A DNA stretch of 5,183 nucleotides from Myxococcales bacterium UBA1203 (GTDB lineage Bacteria; Myxococcota; Myxococcia; Myxococcales; UBA5297), in the NCBI GenBank assembly GCA_002309695.1, contig DBXV01000005.1:99411-104593 (forward strand). The letters run 5' to 3'. Shown piece after piece: positions 1-5,183 of the stretch (positions are counted from its first letter, which is position 1; each line of letters opens with the position of its first letter). The notes beneath the pieces are model-generated. The model was not told where the DNA came from. It saw nothing but the letters and a program-made list of their open reading frames with translations, and did no database searches. A program made the position numbers and the translations under genes.

Positions 1-620
<620 letters not shown>

Positions 621-655
621 TCTGTTCGTACCTGTCGTTGCGTTGGGGGGCTGGG

Positions 656-703
656 GAAAACGAAACGGATTCCGGCACATTGCCGAAATCCGTTGGGAAT
701 CCG
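656..703 (-). promoter_or_regulatory. Attenuator-like hairpin in the secA leader
   Basis: In RNA of the secA strand, bases 693-681 and 677-665 form a 13-pair stem with a 3-base loop (680-678). Its only non-Watson-Crick pair is a G·U. In RNA of the opposite strand that pair would be C·A, so the structure is better on the secA strand. It is followed by TTCGTTTT (664-657), like an imperfect intrinsic terminator, about 36 bases before the secA start. Further upstream, 703-696 (CGGATTCC) is perfectly complementary over 8 bases to the descending arm (673-666). It could therefore displace the terminator-like stem. Regulation of secA by this element is inferred; no leader peptide of SecM type was recognised. 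Confidence 0.45.
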
Positions 704-887
704 CCTCGGAGATTTTGGGACGCCCGTCCTGAAAAGGGCCGCCGTCCCGAAGGGCGCGCCCCGCTAGCACCTCTTTTTTGAGGGGGTCAAGGCGGGAAAG
801 CGGCGGCGGCTGAGAGGGCTTTTGGGGCTCTGAAAGGGCGCCTGGGCGGGGGATTTTATGCGGTTGCCACCCGGTGGGCCGATGGCT

Positions 888-905
888 AAGGGGCGCCCCT
901 TTTTT
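888..905 (+). promoter_or_regulatory. Perfect palindrome AAGGGGCGCCCCTT followed by T run
   Basis: Bases 888-901 are a perfect 14-base palindrome and run into a T tract (900-905), about 54 bases before the glycosyltransferase start. As RNA it could form only a stem of about 5 pairs with a GCGC loop, which is short for an intrinsic terminator. As DNA it is a plausible symmetric operator. There is no upstream plus-strand gene here for it to terminate. Its role is undetermined. Confidence 0.3.
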
Positions 906-945
906 CAGCCGACCGGTGCCCTGCCCCCCCAGACAGCCCCTCGAT

Positions 946-949
946 GGAG
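946..949 (+). promoter_or_regulatory. Ribosome binding site that decides the glycosyltransferase start
   Basis: GGAG lies 9 bases before the ATG at 959, good Shine-Dalgarno spacing. The competing in-frame ATG at 944 overlaps this GGAG and has no comparable site upstream, so 959 is preferred. Confidence 0.6.
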
Positions 950-958
950 AACCGATAC

Positions 959-1708
959 ATGAGCAGCCAGAGCCCAAAGCTGTCCGTCGTGATCCCCGTT
1001 TACAATGAGATGTCCACCCTCGCGGAGATTCTGCGGCGCGTGGCCGCCGTGGATTATCCCAAGGAAATCATCCTCGTGGATGACGGTTCGTCCGACGGTT
1101 CCCGCGAGTTTCTGGAAAAGCTGGAGAAGGACGGTCTCGAAAGCATTGAGGGCATCGAGCCCAAAAACCTCAATGAGCTGAAGGCGGCGTTTCAGCCCCA
1201 CAATCAGGGAAAGGGTGCTGCTCTCCGACGGGGGTTTCAGGAGGCGACCGGCGACATGGTCATCGTTCAGGATGCCGACCTCGAATACGACCCGCAGGAT
1301 TACTTCAAACTGATGGAGCCCATGCTCTCCGGCGAGGCCGACGCCGTCTTTGGAAGCCGCTTCGCGGGGACTCCGCGTCGGGTGCTGTATTTCTGGCACT
1401 CCCTTGGAAACCAGGCGCTTACCACCCTCTCCAATGTCTTCACTGACCTGAATCTGACCGACATGGAGACCTGCTACAAATTGTTCCGGGCCGAGTGCAT
1501 CAAGGCCATCGCCGACGAGCTGGAGGAGGACCGCTTTGGCTTCGAGCCCGAGGTGACGGCGCGCCTGGCGAAGCGCGGCTGCCGCATCTACGAGGTGCCC
1601 ATCAGCTATCGGGGACGCACCTATGCCGAGGGAAAGAAAATCGGCTGGAAAGACGGCGCGCGGGCCGTTTACGCGATTCTCAAATACGCGGTGAAGGCAA
1701 GGCGCTGA
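959..1708 (+). CDS. Family 2 glycosyltransferase, DPM1-like, soluble
   Basis: This 249-residue GT-A fold enzyme is expected to transfer a sugar from a nucleotide-sugar donor, in this subgroup often to a polyprenyl phosphate. It shows the ordered motifs of the family: LSVVIPVYNE (8-17), the nucleotide-binding VDDGSSDGS (40-48), HNQGKGAALRRGF (81-93), the metal-binding DAD in VQDADLEYDP (103-112), GSRF (132-135), ETCYKLFR (170-177), RFGFEPEV (192-199) and RTYAEGKKIGWKDG (220-233). There is no signal peptide and no C-terminal membrane helix pair of the ArnC/GtrB kind, so it is probably cytosolic or peripheral. An acidic stretch (about residues 53-78) between the DDGSSDGS and NQGKG motifs is longer than in compact members. 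I chose the ATG at 959 over the one at 944 because of the GGAG at 946-949. Family assignment is firm; donor and acceptor are unknown. A terminator follows 28 bases after the stop, so it seems to be a single-gene unit. Confidence 0.92.
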   Translation: MSSQSPKLSVVIPVYNEMSTLAEILRRVAAVDYPKEIILVDDGSSDGSREFLEKLEKDGLESIEGIEPKNLNELKAAFQPHNQGKGAALRRGFQEATGDMVIVQDADLEYDPQDYFKLMEPMLSGEADAVFGSRFAGTPRRVLYFWHSLGNQALTTLSNVFTDLNLTDMETCYKLFRAECIKAIADELEEDRFGFEPEVTARLAKRGCRIYEVPISYRGRTYAEGKKIGWKDGARAVYAILKYAVKARR

Positions 1709-1735
1709 GCTCTTTCGCCGGCCTGACTGTTCTCC

Positions 1736-1767
1736 GGGAGGATGCCCCCTTCGGCATCCTCTCTTTT
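1736..1767 (+). terminator. Intrinsic terminator after the glycosyltransferase, close before mreB
   Basis: GAGGATGCC (1738-1746) pairs perfectly with GGCATCCTC (1753-1761) around the 6-base loop CCCTTC. A G·U pair (1737/1762) and a G-C pair (1736/1763) extend the stem to 11 pairs. TTTT follows directly (1764-1767). It ends the glycosyltransferase transcript. It stands only 19 bases before the mreB ATG, so it may also act on mreB if that promoter lies upstream of it. Confidence 0.88.
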
Positions 1768-1786
1768 CGTTCTGAAAGCAGAAGAC

Positions 1787-2824
1787 ATGTTCAACTGGAT
1801 TCACTCGCTCTTTTCCCGGGACCTGGCCATCGACCTGGGAACGGCCAACACGCTGATTTACATCCGCGGCGAGGGCATCGTTGCCAACGAGCCGTCCGTG
1901 GTAGCCGTGCAGAAGGACGCGCGCAGCGGCAAGCGCGTCCTGGCCGTGGGCAAGGAAGCCAAGGAGATGCTCGGCAGGACGCCGGGCAACATCCAGGCAA
2001 TCCGCCCCATGAAGGACGGCGTCATCGCCGACTTTGAGATTACGTCGGTGATGCTGCGTCACTTCATCGAGCTGGCCCACAACCGGAAGGCCCTGGTGAA
2101 GCCCCGCATCGTCATCGGCATCCCGTCGAACGTGACCGAGGTGGAGAAGCGGGCCGTCCGCGAAGCGGCGGAAAGTGCCGGTGCGCGCGAGGTCTTTCTC
2201 ATCGAGCAGCCCATGGCGGCGGCCATCGGCGCGGGGCTGCCCATCACTGAGCCCTCGGGCAACATGATTGTGGACATCGGCGGCGGCACGACGGACGTGG
2301 CGGTCATCTCTCTGTCCGGCGTGGTCTTCTCCAAGTCCGTCCGCATCGGCGGCGACAAGATGAACGAGGCCATCCTCCAGCACGTGAAGCGCAAGTACAA
2401 TCTGATGATTGGCGAGCGGACGGCGGAGACCATCAAGATGGGCATCGGCAAGGCTTACAGCGCCCCCGGCGAGGCCGTGCTGACGATGGAAATCAAGGGG
2501 CTCAATCAGCTGTCCGGCGTTCCCTGCACCCAGACCGTTTCCTCGGATGAGATTCTCGAGGCGCTGACGGAGCCGGTGAACGGCATCGTGGACGCCGTGA
2601 AGGTGACGCTGGAGCGGACGCCGCCCGAGCTGGCCGGGGACATTGCCGACAGGGGCATCGTTCTGGCCGGCGGCGGAGCCCTGCTGAAGAATCTGGAAAT
2701 CCTTCTGCACGAGATGACGGACCTGCCGGTCTTTCTGGCCGAGGACCCCTTGTCGGCCGTGGTCATCGGCGCGGGCAAGACGCTGGAGGATTTGGAGATG
2801 CTCCACAAAATCTGCCAGTCGTGA
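1787..2824 (+). CDS. mreB: Rod-shape-determining actin homologue MreB
   Basis: MreB is the bacterial actin that forms membrane-bound filaments guiding lateral cell-wall synthesis by the elongasome. The 345-residue length is normal for the family. Visible: an amphipathic N-terminal segment MFNWIHSLF for membrane binding; phosphate-1 loop IDLGTANT (15-22); KPRIVIGIPS (105-114); EKRAVREAAESAGAREV (120-136); the presumed catalytic Glu in LIEQPMAAAIGAGLP (138-152, E140); phosphate-2 loop DIGGGTTDVAV (163-173); GERTAETIK (209-217); and adenosine motif IVLAGGGALL (291-300). I chose the ATG at 1787 because MFNWI...RDLAIDLG is the classic MreB start; the in-frame ATG at 1742 lies inside the terminator hairpin. 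The ribosome binding site is weak (GAAAG, 1774-1778). No mreC or mreD follows: a TPR gene comes 60 bases later, probably co-transcribed. Identity is certain. Confidence 0.98.
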   Translation: MFNWIHSLFSRDLAIDLGTANTLIYIRGEGIVANEPSVVAVQKDARSGKRVLAVGKEAKEMLGRTPGNIQAIRPMKDGVIADFEITSVMLRHFIELAHNRKALVKPRIVIGIPSNVTEVEKRAVREAAESAGAREVFLIEQPMAAAIGAGLPITEPSGNMIVDIGGGTTDVAVISLSGVVFSKSVRIGGDKMNEAILQHVKRKYNLMIGERTAETIKMGIGKAYSAPGEAVLTMEIKGLNQLSGVPCTQTVSSDEILEALTEPVNGIVDAVKVTLERTPPELAGDIADRGIVLAGGGALLKNLEILLHEMTDLPVFLAEDPLSAVVIGAGKTLEDLEMLHKICQS

Positions 2825-2873
2825 CCCGGGCGTCAGACGAGAGGCAGCCGAAAACGACACACGTTCTCAATCG

Positions 2874-2878
2874 AGGAG
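2874..2878 (+). promoter_or_regulatory. Strong ribosome binding site supporting a TTG start
   Basis: AGGAG ends 6 bases before the TTG at 2885. The first in-frame ATG is not reached until 3047, inside the first TPR region, and no comparable site precedes it, so translation very probably begins at the TTG. Confidence 0.8.
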
Positions 2879-2884
2879 ATTTCT

Positions 2885-4393
2885 TTGGACACGACGAAAA
2901 GCAGCAAGACGACGATTGAACGCAGCATCGAGGCGCTGAAGGCCGGAAAACCCCAGGAGGCGCTGAACATTGCCAAGGCGGCGGTGGATGAAGCGGTCAG
3001 GACCCACGGCAAGGACAGCCCCGAGGAAGCGCGGGCGCTCTTCGACATGGCGAATGTCTTTGTCTTCCTGGGCAATCTGGAGATGGCGCTGGACTGGGTG
3101 ACGAAGGCCTCTGTCATTGCCGTCAAGGACAACCCGGCGAAGGGCGCTCAGCTGGACTACATCAAGGCCAGAGGCGAGCTGCTGCAGAAGCTGGGGCGCA
3201 TGGAGCAGGCGAAGGCGGCCTATGAGCAGAGCGTCGAGGGACGGAAGGCGCTCTATGGCGAAGAGAGCCTGGGTGTTGCCCGCGGAGAGCTGCCGCTGGC
3301 TGACCTCTGCCTGCAGATGGGCGACCTGGAGCGGGCCGAGGAGCTGGTGGAGCGCGTCGCCGGTCAGTTCTGGCACGCGCAGGACGAGATGCTGCCCGCC
3401 TCGCTGGCACTGCGCGCCTTCATCCTGGCCGCGCGCTACGGCGACGAAAAACCGATGTTTGAGCACTTCGACATGCTGCCCGCCCCCAAGCGCGCTCAGC
3501 TGATTATGGCCACGCTGCAGATTGCGCAGAACGTTCCGCCGGAGGCTGCCTTCACGACGCTTCAGGAGCTCAGGGAGAGGCTGGAAGATTTCCAGTCGCC
3601 CGACCTGCGTCAGGACGCGCTGCCCTTCGCGCAGGAGCTGTCGGCGGTGGTCGAGCTGCAGCACGCCGTTGCCCGGGCGCAGAAGAATCTGGATCGGGTG
3701 GGGGAGACGCTCGACTGGCTGTCGAAGCACTACGAGGCCCAGCACGCGCTGCCCCAGCTTCTGACGGTGCAGATGCGGCAGGCACATTTGAAGGCCGCCA
3801 AAGGCGATGCCGATGGGGCCGCCGCCGCTTTTGCCGCCGTGGCGGACCGCCTGGACGCGCTGGACGCGACGCCGCTCGAAATCGCCATGCCGATGCGCTG
3901 CGAGCTGGCGGCGTTTTTTGCCTCCAAAAAGAACGAGGAAAAGGCCGGCGAACTGTTCCGCAAGGCCTGCGAACAGGCGGAGAAGACCAAGGACCCGCGC
4001 CATATCGTCAGCACCTGTTCCGCCTACGGCTATTTCCTCCAGCACAGCGGGCACGGCGCCGAGGCCTTCGACTGGCTGAAGCGCGCCTACGACGAGACCA
4101 AGGGCGAAGGATTTGCCGCGCTGGAGCTGAGGCTGCATCTCAACGCCATCGTCAACGGCACGCCCTGCGGCTGCACCGACAAGCGTGACGCACTGACGCA
4201 GGAGATGGACCGCCGCATCCGCAGCCAGCTGCCCGAGGGCCTTCTGGACGCCGTCCGCATCAATCCCGTCAAAGGCATCGAGCTGTCGCTGAAGCGTCAG
4301 CCCACGGAGGAAGAGCAGGAGAAGCTCAAGACGGCCATTCCTGCCGCCATCGAGCAGATCAAAGCGCTGAACATCACGCGGCCGTCGGCCTGA
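2885..4393 (+). CDS. TPR-repeat protein with C-terminal Cys-Gly-Cys region, function unknown
   Basis: A 502-residue protein with no signal peptide (starts MDTTKSSKTTIERS) and no membrane segment, so probably cytoplasmic. It is made largely of helical repeats of the tetratricopeptide type with kinesin-light-chain-like spacing. Clear units are about residues 12-42 (GKPQEALNIAKAAV), 48-82 (ARALFDMANVFVFLGNLEMA), 88-124 (AKAAYEQSVEGRKALYGEES), 130-160 (LADLCLQMGDLERAEELVE), and 350-407 (NEEKAGELFRKACEQAEKT, then AEAFDWLKRAYDETKG). The middle (about 165-345) is helical but more diverged. The last 80 residues break the pattern with NGTPCGCTDK (424-433; Cys428 and Cys430), then RSQLPEGLLDAVRINP and a helix of Glu/Lys/Gln. 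TPR proteins are usually protein-binding scaffolds. The position 60 bases after mreB without a terminator suggests co-transcription and perhaps a role in cell shape, but that is inference only. Confidence 0.88.
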   Translation: MDTTKSSKTTIERSIEALKAGKPQEALNIAKAAVDEAVRTHGKDSPEEARALFDMANVFVFLGNLEMALDWVTKASVIAVKDNPAKGAQLDYIKARGELLQKLGRMEQAKAAYEQSVEGRKALYGEESLGVARGELPLADLCLQMGDLERAEELVERVAGQFWHAQDEMLPASLALRAFILAARYGDEKPMFEHFDMLPAPKRAQLIMATLQIAQNVPPEAAFTTLQELRERLEDFQSPDLRQDALPFAQELSAVVELQHAVARAQKNLDRVGETLDWLSKHYEAQHALPQLLTVQMRQAHLKAAKGDADGAAAAFAAVADRLDALDATPLEIAMPMRCELAAFFASKKNEEKAGELFRKACEQAEKTKDPRHIVSTCSAYGYFLQHSGHGAEAFDWLKRAYDETKGEGFAALELRLHLNAIVNGTPCGCTDKRDALTQEMDRRIRSQLPEGLLDAVRINPVKGIELSLKRQPTEEEQEKLKTAIPAAIEQIKALNITRPSA

Positions 4394-4428
4394 TTTTCTG
4401 CTGAGCCGCGGCGCATGTTTTTGAAGAG

Positions 4429-4470
4429 ACGGGACCGTGCCGGACGAAGGCGCGGCCCCGTTTTTTGTTT
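4429..4470 (+). terminator. Intrinsic terminator after the TPR gene
   Basis: Arms 4429-4441 and 4449-4461 form a 13-position stem with one A·C mismatch (4434/4456) and one U·G wobble (4438/4452). The loop is 7 bases and TTTTTTGTTT follows (4461-4470). The T tract on the plus strand sets the orientation. It begins 36 bases after the TPR stop and ends the mreB-TPR unit; its T tract ends 42 bases before the next gene. Confidence 0.9.
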
Positions 4471-4512
4471 CTTCGGACCGATGAAGGCGGCCATGGGTGA
4501 TTGGTGAACGCC

Positions 4513-5183
4513 ATGAAGTTTCTCGCTGACCTGCACATCCACTCGAAATTCTCCAGGGCCACCAGCCGCGACTGCGATCTGGAACACTTGGCCGTCTGGG
4601 GGCTGCGCAAGGGACTGACGCTCGTGGCAACGGGCGACTTCACGCATCCCGTCTGGTTCGAGGAGCTGAAGGAAAAGCTCGTCCCGGCAGAGGAAGGTCT
4701 GTTTCGCCTTCGGGAAGATCTGGACAGGGCCGTGCGCGCCGAGGTGCCGCCTTCCTGCGCGTCCGCTCCCCTCCGCTTCGTCCTCTCCGTGGAGATTTCG
4801 ACCATCTACAAGCGGGACGGGAAGACGCGGAAGGTTCACCACGTTCTCTACGCGCCGGATTTCGAGCAGGCGGGCGCGCTGCGTGCGGCTCTGGGAAGAA
4901 TCGGCAATCTGGCTTCCGACGGCCGGCCGATTCTGGGACTCGATTCGCGGGACCTTCTGGAGACGGCGCTGGAGAGCGGCCCGGACATCTATCTGGTGCC
5001 TGCGCACATCTGGACGCCCTGGTTTTCCGCACTGGGGTCCAAGTCCGGCTTCGACAGCATTGCCGAGTGCTACGGCGATCTGGCCGGGCACATCTTTGCC
5101 GTGGAGACGGGGCTCTCCAGCGACCCTTTGATGAACTGGCGCGTTCCCTCGCTGGACCGCTACCGGCTGGTCAGCAATTCGGC
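4513..5183 (+). CDS. PHP-domain endonuclease of the EndoQ family, N-terminal part (cut by window edge)
   Basis: EndoQ-type enzymes are metal-dependent nucleases that nick DNA beside deaminated bases (uracil, hypoxanthine, xanthine) or abasic sites. The 223 codons present show a PHP fold with family motifs: ADLHIHSKFSRATS (5-18, metal-binding His8 and His10), LVATGDFTHPVWFEELK (37-53), SVEIST (92-97, Glu94), VHHVLYAP (108-115), PAHIWTPWFS (163-172, His165), ETGLSSDP (198-205) and RLVSNS (218-223). Some bacterial members carry a UvrD-type helicase after this domain; the window ends too soon to tell. I chose the ATG at 4513 since MKFLADLHIHS is the family start. GTG 4504 and TTG 4501 are in frame, directly after a stop at 4498. 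GGTGA (4503-4507) is a modest ribosome binding site. The final partial codon GC specifies Ala where the family usually has Asp of SNSDAH. Family is firm; exact substrate is inferred. Confidence 0.9.
   Translation, partial: MKFLADLHIHSKFSRATSRDCDLEHLAVWGLRKGLTLVATGDFTHPVWFEELKEKLVPAEEGLFRLREDLDRAVRAEVPPSCASAPLRFVLSVEISTIYKRDGKTRKVHHVLYAPDFEQAGALRAALGRIGNLASDGRPILGLDSRDLLETALESGPDIYLVPAHIWTPWFSALGSKSGFDSIAECYGDLAGHIFAVETGLSSDPLMNWRVPSLDRYRLVSNS

Larger units (their letters stand above)
621..958. other. Divergent intergenic region between secA and the glycosyltransferase gene
   Basis: This stretch of about 340 bases should hold the promoters of both divergent genes. I found no convincing -35/-10 pair on either strand; the composition is very GC-rich with several G runs. 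What can be seen is a hairpin group near secA (656-703), a GGGCGCGCCC palindrome (752-761), a short CTCTTTTTT run (771-779), a 14-base palindrome followed by T's (888-905), and a possible 34-codon reading frame (858-962). No longer coding region is supported. Confidence 0.7.
858..962 (+). other. Possible 34-codon upstream reading frame overlapping the glycosyltransferase start
   Basis: An ATG at 858 follows GGGGGA (848-853) with only 4 bases of spacing. It opens a 34-codon frame beginning MRLPPGGPMAKGRPFF, rich in proline (8 of 34). Its TGA stop overlaps the glycosyltransferase ATG as ATGA (959-962), the usual form of translational coupling. Against it: the product matches nothing I recognise, the spacing is short, the frame contains the 888-905 palindrome, and stop-free frames are common in such GC-rich DNA. 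It may be chance. Confidence 0.15.

Noticed and set aside
752..761. GGGCGCGCCC palindrome
   Set aside because: A short palindrome made only of G and C is expected by chance in such GC-rich DNA, and no T tract adjoins it directly.
762..790. Minus-strand promoter for secA: TTGACC (790-785) with a TAGCGG-like -10
   Set aside because: The -35 matches well but the -10 matches at only about two positions, so it cannot be called.
864..892. Plus-strand promoter for the glycosyltransferase: TTGCCA (864-869) with TAAGGG (887-892)
   Set aside because: The spacing is 17 and the -35 is good, but the -10 is poor and overlaps the palindrome. Not strong enough to annotate.
944..958. Glycosyltransferase start at the ATG at 944
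   Set aside because: It overlaps the GGAG that serves the ATG at 959 and has no ribosome binding site of its own; the family homology begins after 959.
1742..1786. Longer mreB start at the ATG at 1742
   Set aside because: The added residues would be encoded by the terminator hairpin, and the family N-terminus begins at the ATG at 1787.
905..2860. 651-codon open frame on the minus strand across the glycosyltransferase and mreB
   Set aside because: It is antisense to two firmly identified genes, its translation has no recognisable domain and low-complexity Leu/His/Arg/Gly composition, and it crosses the terminator and the gene boundaries. It is a shadow of GC-biased codons.
2867..4630. 587-codon open frame on the minus strand across the TPR gene
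   Set aside because: Antisense to the TPR and PHP genes, crosses the terminator, and has the same composition bias. The plus-strand frame has a strong ribosome binding site and clear TPR repeats.

Overview
This is a GC-rich bacterial chromosomal window with four recognisable protein genes and one TPR gene of unknown role. A dedicated SecA translocase and a chromosomal-type MreB point to a bacterium with a Gram-negative-like, probably rod-shaped cell plan. The strong GC bias at third positions creates very long antisense shadow frames (650 and 587 codons) that are not genes. I cannot name the phylum from sequence alone. The gene set would fit several GC-rich lineages (deltaproteobacterial, planctomycete or other PVC groups, or uncultured candidate phyla). 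I see no mobile elements, tRNA, rRNA or CRISPR.

Layout: the left edge holds the first 206 codons of secA on the minus strand, cut by the window. A gap of about 340 bases then separates secA from a divergent plus-strand series. On the secA side this gap carries a strand-specific hairpin with a competing third arm. On the other side it carries a perfect 14-base palindrome followed by a T run. The plus strand then holds a soluble family-2 glycosyltransferase of the dolichol-phosphate-mannose-synthase-like type, an intrinsic terminator, mreB, a TPR protein starting with TTG, a second intrinsic terminator, and the first 223 codons of a PHP-domain endonuclease of the EndoQ family, cut by the right edge.

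Transcription units inferred from spacing and terminators: secA alone leftward; the glycosyltransferase as its own unit; mreB with the TPR gene (60-base gap, no terminator, strong ribosome binding site); and the PHP nuclease as a new unit. mreB is not followed by mreC or mreD, which is the usual order. The most notable features are regulatory: a terminator only 19 bases upstream of the mreB start codon, and an attenuator-like three-arm structure in the secA leader. Nothing here is clearly a new biological system. The TPR protein with its C-terminal Cys-Gly-Cys region beside mreB is the best candidate for undescribed biology.
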